From: Thermomonas fusca DSM 15424
GTDB taxonomy: Bacteria > Pseudomonadota > Gammaproteobacteria > Xanthomonadales > Xanthomonadaceae
Direction: 5' to 3'
DNA length: 64,000 bases
Assembly (NCBI RefSeq): GCF_000423885.1
Contig: NZ_AUIV01000006.1
Coordinates: forward strand, 1 to 64,000
A program made the translations under genes and the position numbers. Of the stretch, positions 25,901-34,004 are shown piece after piece; within the stretch, counting starts at the first letter, position 1, and each line of letters starts with the position of its first letter. The notes beneath the pieces were generated by a model, which saw only the letters and a program-made list of their open reading frames with translations, was not told the DNA's origin and did not search any database.

Positions 25901-26049
25901 TGCTGGCCAGCGGGCCGGGTTCCGAGATCCAGCGCCCGCTCGCCATCGTGGTGATCGGCGGACTGGTGACCTCCACCGCGCTGACCCTGCTGTTGCTGCC
26001 GATCCTGTACCAGCGCTATGGCATCGAACCCTCGAAGGAGCGCGCATGA
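22972..26049 (+). CDS. Heavy-metal efflux RND pump, CzcA/CusA family
   Basis: A 1025-residue proton-driven inner-membrane transporter with the standard two repeats of six helices and large periplasmic domains. The helix-4 signature reads AIGMLVDAAVVVVEN (A395 to N409), with Asp401 and Glu408 the expected proton-relay acids. As I recall the family, an A-I-G-x3-D-A pattern belongs with Cu/Ag-type (HME4) or HME5 pumps rather than D-F-G Zn/Co/Cd pumps. Yet of the three Met residues that bind copper in CusA, only the equivalent in SEMLTGS is obvious (NGLAVADV replaces YGM). The metal is therefore uncertain. It overlaps the next gene by 4 bases. Confidence 0.93.
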   Translation: MLQRLIAFSLRQRLMVLLAVLVLAGFGLRAYLQLPIDAYPDISPTQVKLILKAPGMTPEEVESRVVAPLEMELLGVPDAVMLRSTAKYAIADITLDFKEGTDIYWARQQVAERYGNVIDVLPAGVGGGLAPIATPLSDVLMFTIEGGGLDLQEKRTLLDWTIRPALRTVPGVADVNVLGGHARAFVVVPDRARLLANGLHLDDLVQALERNNRNDGAGRLQAGENALIVRVEGALADADDIGNVVLKPGMPPVRVRDVARVRTEAMTRYGAVTRDGKGEAVQGIVVALRGVDASRLVHAAEARLQSLASSLPPGVKIVPFYNRSELIERAVATVRNALLEATVLVVVLLLLFLGELRAALVVSLMLPLAALFTFLLMRLTGQSANLMSLGGLAIAIGMLVDAAVVVVENTVTRLQPDARGAHLPRLHRVFDATREVATPVAAGMLIIALTFLPLLTLEGLEGKLFGPVALTIVFALGASLLLSLTLIPVLASFLLRSHVEHTPWLMRQVDRIYRPLLDAVLARPRRALVPALVALVLGVAAYLGVGKSFMPTMDEGDILVQIAKSPAISLQRSAELDLAVGRAIKAKVPEVDHVVARVGSDELGLDPMGLNETDMFLKLKPKAQWRNPDKAWLAEEIRKVLHGFPGMDIGFTQPIEMRVSEMLTGSRGDLAIKIFGPDLATLGTLAHQTAVALEKVPGAQDILTQTTEGVDYLQVVVDPVAAGRNGLAVADVQDELRAQIDGMPAGIVIEPGRRTPILVRGGDEVRMSAQRFRTLRVALPSGGDIPLSAIATLKAGNGPVKVGREQGSRYALVQSNVDGRDLVGFVEEAKAALATAVKLPPGYRMEWGGQFENQQRAAARLGLVVPIALAAIFVVLFLSFGSLRQALLILGNIPFALVGGLMALWLSGEYLSVPASVGFIALLGIAVLNGLVLVTCFNQLHDTGLEIAEVVRRGALQRVRPVLMTASITALGLVPLLLASGPGSEIQRPLAIVVIGGLVTSTALTLLLLPILYQRYGIEPSKERA

Positions 26050-26351
26050 ACGATCTGGTGCGATTGAGCCTGGTGTTCCCGCCGCGGCTGGAAACCGCGC
26101 TGACCGAAGCCTTGGTGGCCGGGGCCGGCCTGCCTGGCTTCACCCTGCTGCATGCCGAAGGCCATTCCAGCGACTTCAGCACCGCCTCGGCCGCCGAGCA
26201 GGTGCACGGCCGGGTGCAACGGCGGGTGCTGTGGATGCTGCTGCCGCGGGCGCAGGTGGACACCGTGCTGGCGGCGCTGCGCGGGCAGGTGGACGCGCAG
26301 GAAGTGCGCTGGTGGATCGAGCCGGTGCTGGCGATGGGGAGGCTGGGATGA
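26046..26351 (+). CDS. DUF3240 family protein
   Basis: A 101-residue cytosolic protein with a ferredoxin-like (PII-resembling) pattern of two beta-alpha-beta units (VRLSLVFPPRLETALTEALV..GFTLLHAEGHS and RVLWMLLPRAQVDTVLAALRG). DUF3240 proteins are regularly encoded between RND pump and channel genes in this group of bacteria and may be metal-binding regulators. The HSSDFSTASAAEQVHGRVQRR middle, with two His, is a plausible ligand site. It is coupled by ATGA overlaps to both neighbours. Confidence 0.85.
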   Translation: MNDLVRLSLVFPPRLETALTEALVAGAGLPGFTLLHAEGHSSDFSTASAAEQVHGRVQRRVLWMLLPRAQVDTVLAALRGQVDAQEVRWWIEPVLAMGRLG

Positions 26352-27577
26352 AACGACTGTTCGTGATCCTGTTGGGCGCCTGCAGCTTCAGTGCGCAGGC
26401 GCAGCAGTGGCTGCCCCCGCATGCCGTGGTGCACGAGGCTATCGACATCCAGCCGGATGTGGTCGCGGCGCGCGCGCGGGTGGAGGCGGCGCGTGCGCGC
26501 GCCGGCGCCCTCGCGGCCGGGCCGCACGAATTCCAGCTGGATGCGGTGGCGCAGCGGCGCAGCACCGACGAGTTGGGTGGCCGGCAGCGCTTTTCGGAGT
26601 CCGAATTCACCCTCAGTCGCGCTTTCCGGCTGCCCGGCAAGGCTGCGTTGGACCGCCGCATCGGCGATGCCGGGGTGGTGGCCGCGGAACTGCGGCTGGA
26701 CGATGCCCGCCATCAGGGCGCGCGGCGCATGCTGGACGACTGGATGGACTGGCTGCGTGCGGCGGAGCACCTGCGCACCGCGGAGGCGACCTCCGCGCTG
26801 CTGGAGCGGGAGCGCAGCGGGTTGGCGCGGCGGGTGGACCTGGGTGAATCCTCGCGCAAGGACCTGGACCTGATCGACGTCGAGCGCGCCCAGGCGCACG
26901 CGCGCCTGCTGGCCGCACAGGCGGCGCTGCATTCGACCCGCGAGGCCATGCACAGCGATTTCCCGGGCCTGCCGATCCCGGCGGGTGCGCCGGCGGTGGA
27001 TCCGCCGCTGGCGCTGCCGGAGACGCCGCAGGCGTGGATCGACCGGATCATCGCGCGCAGCCACGAGATCGGCGCGCTGGCGGCCGATGCCGACCAGGCC
27101 GACGCGCGTGCCGCGCGTGTCCGCGCCGAACGCATCGCCGACCCCGTCCTTGGGTTTCGCCGCCTGGACGAGCGCGGCGGCGCCGAGCAGGTCAACGGCC
27201 TGGTCCTGAGCATTCCGCTGGGCGGTCGCTACCGTGCGGCCAATGCGCAGGCGGAGTCCGCCCAGGCCGCCGCCGTGCACGGCGACGTCGCCAGCATGCG
27301 CCGCGACATCAGCCGCGAAGCGGTGGTGACGGTGACCGCGGCCGCCACGCTGGCGGCGCAGTGGCAGGCCCAGCGCAATGCACTCGACGCCAGCGAGGCG
27401 GCGCTGAAGCGGGTCAAGCGCGGCTGGGAACTGGGCGAAGTGGCGGTGGCCGAATGGCTGCTGGTGCAGCGCCAGCATACCCAGATCGCCGCCGCCGAGG
27501 CCGATGCCCGTGCCGATGCCGAGCGGGCGCGGCTGCGGGTGCTGGTGGACGCGCACGACCTCTGGCATGACGAGTAG
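26348..27577 (+). CDS. TolC-family outer-membrane channel, CzcC type
   Basis: A 409-residue outer-membrane efflux protein. It has a signal peptide (1-19, ending SAQAQ) and two long alpha-hairpin repeats rich in Ala/Arg (VAARARVEAARARAG and AEHLRTAEATSALLERE; VNGLVLSIPLGGRYRAANAQ begins the second). It completes the tripartite export machine with the adaptor and pump encoded upstream. Translational coupling (ATGA) to DUF3240 makes it the last gene of the six-gene operon from 19779. Confidence 0.9.
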   Translation: MKRLFVILLGACSFSAQAQQWLPPHAVVHEAIDIQPDVVAARARVEAARARAGALAAGPHEFQLDAVAQRRSTDELGGRQRFSESEFTLSRAFRLPGKAALDRRIGDAGVVAAELRLDDARHQGARRMLDDWMDWLRAAEHLRTAEATSALLERERSGLARRVDLGESSRKDLDLIDVERAQAHARLLAAQAALHSTREAMHSDFPGLPIPAGAPAVDPPLALPETPQAWIDRIIARSHEIGALAADADQADARAARVRAERIADPVLGFRRLDERGGAEQVNGLVLSIPLGGRYRAANAQAESAQAAAVHGDVASMRRDISREAVVTVTAAATLAAQWQAQRNALDASEAALKRVKRGWELGEVAVAEWLLVQRQHTQIAAAEADARADAERARLRVLVDAHDLWHDE

Positions 27578-27626
27578 CGGGCGCGCCTATAATGCGCGCA
27601 CCCAAGCCCCTGCCAGGCCCGCGTCC

Positions 27627-28334
27627 ATGCAGATCGAAACCCACCATTACCACGAGCCGCACCGCAGCCAGCACAGCGGCTGGCTGCGCGCTTCGGTACT
27701 CGGCGCCAACGATGGCCTGATTTCCACCAGCAGCCTGGTGCTGGGCATGGCCACCGCGCAGGCGGAGCCGGCCACCATCCTGCTGACCGGCATCGCCGGC
27801 CTGGCCGCCGGTGCGTTGTCGATGGCGGCTGGCGAATATGTCTCGGTCAGCTCGCAGGCCGATGCCGAGCATGCCGACATCCGCATCGAGCGCGCTGCGC
27901 TGGACCTGCATCCGGAAGCGGAGCTGCGCGAACTCACCCAGATCTACGTGCACCGTGGACTGGAACCGGAGCTGGCGCGGCAGGTGGCCGAGCAGCTGAC
28001 CGCCCACGACGACCTGGCCGCGCACCTGCGCGACGAGGTCGGCATCCACGACCTGCAGCGCGCGCGGCCGGTGCAGGCGGCGCTGGTCTCGGCGGCCTCG
28101 TTCACCGTGGGGGCGCTGCCGCCAGTGCTGCTGGCGTGGCTGTGGAGCAGCCAGAGCCTGACCCTCGCCATCGTCGCCAGCACCACCGTGCTGCTGGCGG
28201 TGCTGGGCTACGTGGCCGAACGGGTGGCCGGCGGCGGCGGCATCAAGGGCGCATGGCGGGTGCTGCTGTGGGGCAGCCTGGCGCAGGCCGCCACCGCGCT
28301 GATCGGCTGGGCGTTCGGGGTCAGCGTCGGCTGA
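27627..28334 (+). CDS. VIT1/CCC1-family metal transporter
   Basis: A 235-residue membrane protein of the VIT family (iron/manganese transport). Typical strings are HSGWLRASVLGANDGLIST in helix 1 and AGALSMAAGEYVSVSSQAD after helix 2. A cytosolic metal-binding helical insert (about 75-150) follows, rich in Glu and His, and then three C-terminal helices ending in GWAFGVS. The N-terminus METHHYHEPHRSQH-like stretch (QIETHHYHEPHRSQH) is His-rich. It may work with the efflux operon ahead, 49 bases away, but is a separate family. Confidence 0.9.
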   Translation: MQIETHHYHEPHRSQHSGWLRASVLGANDGLISTSSLVLGMATAQAEPATILLTGIAGLAAGALSMAAGEYVSVSSQADAEHADIRIERAALDLHPEAELRELTQIYVHRGLEPELARQVAEQLTAHDDLAAHLRDEVGIHDLQRARPVQAALVSAASFTVGALPPVLLAWLWSSQSLTLAIVASTTVLLAVLGYVAERVAGGGGIKGAWRVLLWGSLAQAATALIGWAFGVSVG

Positions 28335-28377
28335 CCTCGGTCGCAGGCGCTGCGACGCCCGCCGCTACACTGGCGGC

Positions 28378-29736
28378 ATGGATACCACCACGCTCCTGCT
28401 GTCGCTGCTGCTGCTCGCCGTGCTCGGCCTCATCGCGCTGCTGTTGCTGCGCCGGCCGGAAGACCGCATCGCCGCGCTGCTGCGAGACGAACAGCGCGGT
28501 GGGCGCGACGAACTGCGCGGCCAGCTGGACAGCTTCGCCCTGCAGCAGGGCCAGCGCATCGACGGCTTCGGCAGCCAGCTGCAGGCGGTGGCCGCGCGCA
28601 CCGACCAGCGCCTGGACGATCTCACCCAAAGCATCGACAAGCGGCTGGATGAGCTGCGCGCGGCGCTGAGCGAGGATGCGCGCAAGGCGCGGCTGGAAGC
28701 GGCCACCAGCCAGCAGCGGCATGCCGAGGCGCAAGGCCAGCAGCTGCGCGAGATGGGTGAGCGCAACCAGCTGCGGCTGGGCGAACTGCGTGCCACCCTG
28801 GAGCAGCAGCTGCAGTCGCTGCAGGCCGACAACGCGGCCAAGCTGGAGGCGATGCGCGCCACCGTCGACGAGAAGCTGCACGCGACACTGGAGACGCGCC
28901 TGACCGAGAGCTTCGGCAACGTCACCCGCATGCTGGCGCAGGTCCACCAGGGCCTGGGCGACATGAGCAAGCTGGCCGCCGACGTGGGCGGGCTGCAGCG
29001 GGTGCTGACCAATGTGAAGTCGCGCGGCATCTTCGGCGAAGTGCAGCTGGCCGGCCTGCTGGAGCAGGTGTTCGCGCCCGACCAGTACGCCGCCAACGTC
29101 GCCACCATCCCCGGCAGCAGCGAGCGGGTGGAGTTCGCGGTGCGCTTCCCGGGTTCGGGCGCCGACGCCGTGGTGTGGCTGCCGATCGACGCCAAGTTCC
29201 CGCGAGAGGATTACGAACGCCTGCTGGACGCGCAGGAACGCGCCGATGTCGACGCCGCGCGGCTGGCCGGCGATGCGCTGGAACGGCGCGTGCGCGAGGA
29301 GGCCAAGCGCATCCGCGGCAAATACGTGGCCGCGCCGCACACCACCGAATTCGCGGTGCTGTTCCTGCCCACCGAAGGCCTGTATGCGGAAGTGCTGCGC
29401 CGCCCGGGGCTGTTCGAGGCCCTGCAGCGCGAGCAGCGCATCACGATCGCAGGACCGACCACCCTGCTGGCGCTGCTGACCAGCCTGCAGATCGGCTTCC
29501 GCACCGTCGCCATCGAAAAGCGCTCGGCCGAGGTCTGGCGCATCCTCGAGAAGGCCAAGACCGAATTCGGCAAGTTCGGCGACGTGCTCGACAACGTCAA
29601 GAACAAGCTCGACCAGGCCAGCAAGCAGATCGAGCACACCGGCGTGCGCACCCGCGCCATCGAGCGCAGCCTGCGCGACGTGGAAACCCTGCCGGGCGAA
29701 GCGGCGGTGGTGCTGGAGCCGCCGTCGGCCGAGTAG
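28378..29736 (+). CDS. rmuC: DNA recombination protein RmuC
   Basis: A 452-residue protein with one N-terminal membrane helix (about 5-24), a long coiled coil (about 40-190) and the C-terminal RmuC nuclease-like domain (about 195-430; KSRGIFGEVQL, DAKFPREDYERL, RGKYVAAPHTTEFAVLFLPTEGL split across this region). RmuC limits recombination at inverted repeats. Length and layout are typical. It precedes hemC by 53 bases. Confidence 0.95.
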   Translation: MDTTTLLLSLLLLAVLGLIALLLLRRPEDRIAALLRDEQRGGRDELRGQLDSFALQQGQRIDGFGSQLQAVAARTDQRLDDLTQSIDKRLDELRAALSEDARKARLEAATSQQRHAEAQGQQLREMGERNQLRLGELRATLEQQLQSLQADNAAKLEAMRATVDEKLHATLETRLTESFGNVTRMLAQVHQGLGDMSKLAADVGGLQRVLTNVKSRGIFGEVQLAGLLEQVFAPDQYAANVATIPGSSERVEFAVRFPGSGADAVVWLPIDAKFPREDYERLLDAQERADVDAARLAGDALERRVREEAKRIRGKYVAAPHTTEFAVLFLPTEGLYAEVLRRPGLFEALQREQRITIAGPTTLLALLTSLQIGFRTVAIEKRSAEVWRILEKAKTEFGKFGDVLDNVKNKLDQASKQIEHTGVRTRAIERSLRDVETLPGEAAVVLEPPSAE

Positions 29737-29789
29737 GCGCGTTGTGGACGCGGCGGGCACGCGCGCCGGGCAGCGGCGATAATGCGCAG

Positions 29790-30701
29790 ATGACTACGCT
29801 GCGCATCGCCACCCGCAAGAGCCCGCTCGCCCTGTGGCAGACCGAACACGTCGCCGAGCGCCTGCGCGCCGCCCATCCCGACCTGACCGTCGAACTGGTG
29901 CCGTTGTCCACCCGCGGCGACGAGATCCTCGACCGCTCGCTGGCGGCGATCGGCGGCAAGGGCCTGTTCCTGAAGGAGCTGGAGCTGGCGATGCAGCGCG
30001 GCGAAGCCGACTGCGCGGTGCATTCGCTCAAGGACGTGCCGATGACGCTGGAGCCCGGCTTCGCGCTGGCGGCCATCCTGCCGCGCGCCGACCATGCCGA
30101 CGCCTTCGTCAGCAATCATTTCGACGGCCTCGACGCGCTGCCGCAGGGCGCGCGCGTGGGCACCTCGTCACTGCGCCGGCAGGCGCAGCTGCGCGCGCTG
30201 CGTCCGGACCTGCAGCTGCGCGACCTGCGCGGCAACGTCAACACGCGGCTGGCCAAGCTCGACGCCGGCGATTACGACGCCATCGTGCTGGCCTGCGCCG
30301 GCCTGCAGCGGCTGGGTTTCGACGCCCGCATCCGCGCCCGGCTGGACGCGCCGGGCTGGCTGCCGGCGCCGGCGCAGGGCGCCATCGCCATCGAAACCCG
30401 CGATGACGACCCGCGCATCGCGGCGCTGTGCGCGGCGCTGGACGATGCCGCCACCCGCACCTGCGTGGCGGCGGAGCGGGCCATGAACCGCGCGCTGGAC
30501 GGCAGCTGCCACGTCCCCGTGGCGGGGCTGGCCACGCTGCAGGGCGAATGCCTGCTGCTGCAGGGACTGGTCGGCGCGACCGCAGACGGCCGCTGCGTCC
30601 GCGCCCAGGCCGAAGGCCCGGCGGATGCGTCGGAGGCGCTGGGCATCGAAGTGGCGCAGGCGCTGCTGGCGCAGGGCGCGCGCGCGCTGATCGACGGCTG
30701 A
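29790..30701 (+). CDS. hemC: Porphobilinogen deaminase (hydroxymethylbilane synthase)
   Basis: A 303-residue cytosolic enzyme polymerising four porphobilinogens to hydroxymethylbilane in heme synthesis. Cofactor attachment Cys240 is in LDGSCHVPV. The catalytic Asp is in HSLKDVP (residue 82), and the arginine-rich substrate loop GTSSLRRQAQLR is intact. The ATG at 29790 begins MTTLRIATRKSPLALWQ, the family's usual start, although the frame is open much further upstream inside rmuC. Confidence 0.97.
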   Translation: MTTLRIATRKSPLALWQTEHVAERLRAAHPDLTVELVPLSTRGDEILDRSLAAIGGKGLFLKELELAMQRGEADCAVHSLKDVPMTLEPGFALAAILPRADHADAFVSNHFDGLDALPQGARVGTSSLRRQAQLRALRPDLQLRDLRGNVNTRLAKLDAGDYDAIVLACAGLQRLGFDARIRARLDAPGWLPAPAQGAIAIETRDDDPRIAALCAALDDAATRTCVAAERAMNRALDGSCHVPVAGLATLQGECLLLQGLVGATADGRCVRAQAEGPADASEALGIEVAQALLAQGARALIDG

Positions 30702-30740
30702 GCCTGCCGCCGCATGACGCCGGAGCGCGGGCTTACGCGC

Positions 30741-31373
30741 TTAGAACGCGTATTTCAGCTTCAGCGTCGCGTCGGTCTGGTTGCGGCCGGCCAGGTCGCT
30801 GTCGCGGCGCATTTCCACGCCGGAGCTCAGGATCAGGGTGGGCTGCAGCTGCACGTTCAGCAGCAGGCTGTTGCGCAGGTAGGCGCCGTGCTGGCCGGTT
30901 TCCACTCGGGTGACCTGCGACAGCCGCGCGCGCTTGCCCAGCGCCTGGTTCCATTCGACCTGCCCGCGCAGGATCGGCCCGGTACCGGCGGTGCCGTCGT
31001 CGGCGTAGCCCTGCAGGCGGTAGCCGGTGTCCACCGACACGCGCACGCTGGTGCCCGGCTTCTTCACCGCCTGCAGTCCGTACTGCATGCCGACACGCGC
31101 GTTGCTGCCCTGTGCCTTGACCCAGTCGCGGCGTTCGTTCGGAAGGTGCAGGCGGCCACCGCCGCCTGGCAGGTCGTCGGCATCCACCCGGCGTTGCCCG
31201 GAGGGAATCGCCGCCATCGCATCCACCGACCATTCGCCATTCACGCACTGCGCCTTCAGGCAGCGCGGCGGCGCGACCAGGCGCTGCGCCACCTCCGGCG
31301 GCAGGACCGGCAACAGCGGCGGATGGAGGGCAGTCGGCGGCGCGGAGAACGCCAGCCACAGCAGCGGCAGCAT
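30741..31373 (-). CDS. Putative outer-membrane beta-barrel protein
   Basis: A 210-residue exported protein. A short hydrophobic signal-like start (MLPLLWLAFSAPP) is followed by a Pro-rich stretch, two cysteines (PRCLKAQC) and alternating amphipathic strands (SVRVSVDTGYRLQGY, GPILRGQVEWNQAL, ARLSQVTRVETGQ). It ends in LKLKYAF, with the terminal Phe typical of barrels recognised by the Bam machine. I do not recognise a named family; it somewhat resembles DUF481-like barrels. Convergent with hemC. Confidence 0.65.
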   Translation of the reverse strand: MLPLLWLAFSAPPTALHPPLLPVLPPEVAQRLVAPPRCLKAQCVNGEWSVDAMAAIPSGQRRVDADDLPGGGGRLHLPNERRDWVKAQGSNARVGMQYGLQAVKKPGTSVRVSVDTGYRLQGYADDGTAGTGPILRGQVEWNQALGKRARLSQVTRVETGQHGAYLRNSLLLNVQLQPTLILSSGVEMRRDSDLAGRNQTDATLKLKYAF

Positions 31374-31454
31374 GGTCGTCTTGTTTAGGGGCTCGCCCGC
31401 ATTCTACCCACGGCCGCAGGTACCCACCGAGAACGGCTGTCGCATAATCCGCGC

Positions 31455-32426
31455 ATGGACCGCTATGAACGCATCATCGCCCTGCACCGCAGCCTGCAGG
31501 CCGCGCGCCGCCCTGTCACGGTGGCGCACCTGCAGGACGAGCTGGGCTGCTCGCGCGCCACCGTCTATCGCGACATCGCTTTCCTGCGCGATGCGCTGAT
31601 GGCGCCGGTGATCGGCGACGGCGAGGCCGGCTTCCACTATGACAAGGCCGAGGCCGATCGCTTCGAGCTGCCCGGGCTGTGGCTGAACTCCGAAGAGCTA
31701 CATGCCCTGCTGGCCGCGCAGCAGCTGCTGGCGCGCAGCAGCGGCGGCATGCTGTCGGCGGCGCTGGCGCCGCTGCAGCAGCGGGTGGAAAAGCTGCTGG
31801 ACGCGCATTCCGGCGGCAAGCGCTGGCCACTGGAGCGGGTGCGGGTGATCCCGCACCGCATCCGCCGCATGGACGAGCACGCCTTCCGCATCGTTGCCTC
31901 AAGCGTGCTGGAGCGGCGCCGGCTGGCGTTCGACTACCGGGCCCGGTCCACCGACGAGAAGACCCGTCGCAGCGTGAGCCCGCAGCGACTGACCCACTAC
32001 CGCGACAACTGGTATCTGGATGCCTGGGACGAGGACCGCGAGGGCCTGCGCAGCTTCTCCATCGACCGCATCGCCGGCGCCCGGCTGGCCGACGGCACTG
32101 CGCGCGACGTGGCCGAGGACGAGCTCAACGCCCACCTCGCCGGCAGCTACGGCATCTTCTCCGGCGCGCCCAAGGGCTGGGCCACCATCCGCTTTTCCGC
32201 CAAGGCCGCGCGCTGGGTGGCCGATGAACACTGGCATTCGCAGCAGCAGGGCCGCTTCCTGTCCGACGGCCGCTACGAACTGAAGCTGCCGTATTCGGTG
32301 CCGCGCGAGTTGCTGATGGACGTGCTGCACTACGGCGCCGACGCCGAGATCGTGGAACCGAAGGCGCTGCGCGAACAGCTGCGCGCGCACCTGCAGCTGG
32401 CGATGTCCAACTACGGGCAGGACTGA
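31455..32426 (+). CDS. YafY-type HTH/WYL transcriptional regulator
   Basis: A 323-residue regulator with an N-terminal HTH_11 domain (about 5-60, VAHLQDELGCSRATVYRDIAFLR), a WYL domain (about 145-230, RRLAFDYRARSTDEKTRR, THYRDNWYLDAWDE) and a WCX C-terminal extension (about 240-315). WYL domains bind nucleotides or nucleic acids and often govern stress and defence genes; targets here are unknown. It overlaps the next gene, a patatin lipase, by one base (TGATG), so they are co-expressed. Confidence 0.9.
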   Translation: MDRYERIIALHRSLQAARRPVTVAHLQDELGCSRATVYRDIAFLRDALMAPVIGDGEAGFHYDKAEADRFELPGLWLNSEELHALLAAQQLLARSSGGMLSAALAPLQQRVEKLLDAHSGGKRWPLERVRVIPHRIRRMDEHAFRIVASSVLERRRLAFDYRARSTDEKTRRSVSPQRLTHYRDNWYLDAWDEDREGLRSFSIDRIAGARLADGTARDVAEDELNAHLAGSYGIFSGAPKGWATIRFSAKAARWVADEHWHSQQQGRFLSDGRYELKLPYSVPRELLMDVLHYGADAEIVEPKALREQLRAHLQLAMSNYGQD

Positions 32427-33325
32427 TGGCCCATAGCGCGCGCGAAGGGTCGCAACCGGGCTCGATCGTGCTGGCGCTGGGCGGCGGCGGCGCGCGCGGC
32501 CTGGCGCAGATCGGCGTGATCGAGGTGCTGCAGTCGCGTGGCCTGGACATCGAAGCGGTGGCCGGCACGTCCTGCGGCGCACTGGTGGGCGGCGCGTTCG
32601 CGGCCGGCAAGCTGGACGAATTGCGCGACTGGATGACCCGCACCAGTCGCCGCGAAATGTTGCGACTGCTCGACCCGGGCTTGGGGCGTCCGGCCATGTT
32701 CACCGGCACCCGGCTGGTGCGCGCGCTGCGCGAGGTGGTGGGCGAGCCGCGCATCGAAGACCTGCCGATCGACTTCACCGCGGTGGCCGTGGACCTGCTG
32801 CGTCAACGCGAGGTGTGGCTGCGCCGTGGCGACCTGTGGGACGCGTTGCGCGCCTCGTTCGCCATTCCCGGCATCTTCACCCCACTGAACATGGGCGGCA
32901 TGGAGCTGGTCGATGGCGGCCTGCTGGCGCCGCTGCCGATCACCGCCACCCGCCTGGCCGGCGCGCACCGGGTGGTGGCAGTGGACATCCACGGCAGCAT
33001 CCCGCAGCGCAGGGACGAACCGGTGCGCGTGGTGGATGCCGAGGCCGGCGCGCCCGCGGTCGGCCTGCTGGGGCGCTGGATGGATCGGCTTGGCGACGAA
33101 GCGGCCACGCCCACCCACCGCTTCGGCCTGATGGAAGTGATGTCGCGTGCGCTGGACACCATGCAGGAGCGCATCGCCCGCGTGCAGCTGGCGCTGGAGC
33201 CGCCGGATCTGCTGATCCGCATCCCCCGCGATGCCTGCCAGTTCTACGAATTCTGGCGCGCGGCCGAGCTGATCGACATTGGCCGGCGCGAGGCGGAAAA
33301 GGCGCTGGACGCGGCGGGGTATTGA
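32426..33325 (+). CDS. Patatin-like phospholipase, cytosolic
   Basis: A 299-residue NTE/RssA-type lipase without a signal peptide. The oxyanion loop GGGGARG (about 19-25), nucleophile Ser49 in GTSCG and VDGG catalytic Asp are present. It is translationally coupled to the WYL regulator before it. It differs from the lipoprotein patatin at 13541, so the window has one enzyme for each side of the membrane. The substrate is unknown. Confidence 0.9.
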   Translation: MAHSAREGSQPGSIVLALGGGGARGLAQIGVIEVLQSRGLDIEAVAGTSCGALVGGAFAAGKLDELRDWMTRTSRREMLRLLDPGLGRPAMFTGTRLVRALREVVGEPRIEDLPIDFTAVAVDLLRQREVWLRRGDLWDALRASFAIPGIFTPLNMGGMELVDGGLLAPLPITATRLAGAHRVVAVDIHGSIPQRRDEPVRVVDAEAGAPAVGLLGRWMDRLGDEAATPTHRFGLMEVMSRALDTMQERIARVQLALEPPDLLIRIPRDACQFYEFWRAAELIDIGRREAEKALDAAGY

Positions 33326-33396
33326 GCTTGCGGTAAGGAGCCCCCCCTTCGGTAGAAGGCTCCGGCGTCATCCAACGTCGAGTGGAAATGCTGCGC

Positions 33397-33759
33397 CTAT
33401 TCGGCGGGGGCAACCACGCGGACATCCAGCAATTTCAGTATCGCGCTGCGAGTGCGCGGTGGGCCGTGGCGAAAAGCCAGCAGCACCTGCTGCTCGGTGC
33501 AGTTCCGCGCCACGGAGGGGTCGCGGGCGGCGCCGCACATCGCGCTGCAAGGCTCGCCGTTTCCGCTGATCAGCCAGTCGCAGGACACACCGGTGGCAGC
33601 GGCGATACCCAACAAATGGACGCATTCCGGCACCGTTTTTGCGCAGCCTTCCCAGTTTCCCACCGCACTGCGGCTGACACCCAGGGCCGCCGCAAGGTCT
33701 GCCTGCGTCATGTTCTTGCGCCGTCGCGCCACGCGGATGCGTATACCGAGGGAATCCAT
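33397..33759 (-). CDS. XRE-family transcriptional regulator
   Basis: A 120-residue repressor-like protein with an N-terminal lambda-Cro/C1 helix-turn-helix (about 5-60; ARRRKNMTQADLAAALGVSRSAVGNWE) and a short C-terminal part holding Cys residues (CSAMCG, NCTEQ) of unknown meaning. It lacks a peptidase domain. It is divergent from the adaptor gene at 34005, and the 245-bp region between them holds two matching inverted repeats. It probably controls the exporter locus and itself. Confidence 0.88.
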   Translation of the reverse strand: MDSLGIRIRVARRRKNMTQADLAAALGVSRSAVGNWEGCAKTVPECVHLLGIAAATGVSCDWLISGNGEPCSAMCGAARDPSVARNCTEQQVLLAFRHGPPRTRSAILKLLDVRVVAPAE

Positions 33760-33856
33760 TCCGTTCCAATCTCCGTGTTCAAGCGGGTGAAGGATGGCAT
33801 GGCGGCGTGCATCCCCGTCAAATCGACCGGGAATCGACGAGCATGCCGCCGAATAT

Positions 33857-33873
33857 TGTCAGCACCCCTGACA
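33857..33873. promoter_or_regulatory. Operator-like inverted repeat 1
   Basis: TGTCAG-CACCC-CTGACA, a perfect 6-bp inverted repeat with a 5-base spacer, the kind of site bound by an XRE dimer. It lies 98 bases upstream of the XRE gene start and 132 bases before the adaptor start. A second copy is 58 bases to the right. Confidence 0.65.
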
Positions 33874-33914
33874 TTGCCGCGCAAAGCGCGGCAGATCAAT
33901 GCATTCATTTTCGA

Positions 33915-33931
33915 TGTCAGCGATCCTGGCA
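33915..33931. promoter_or_regulatory. Operator-like inverted repeat 2
   Basis: TGTCAG-CGATC-CTGGCA, the same arms and spacer length as the repeat at 33857-33873 with one mismatch (G for A) in the right arm. Two spaced copies in a divergent promoter region suggest cooperative binding by the neighbouring XRE regulator. Confidence 0.6.
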
Positions 33932-34004
33932 TTTCCATACGCTTGCGCCCGGTAGCGGGCAATTGGGAATGTGATCCCCGTCTCCATCGTCATGGATTTG
34001 CGCA

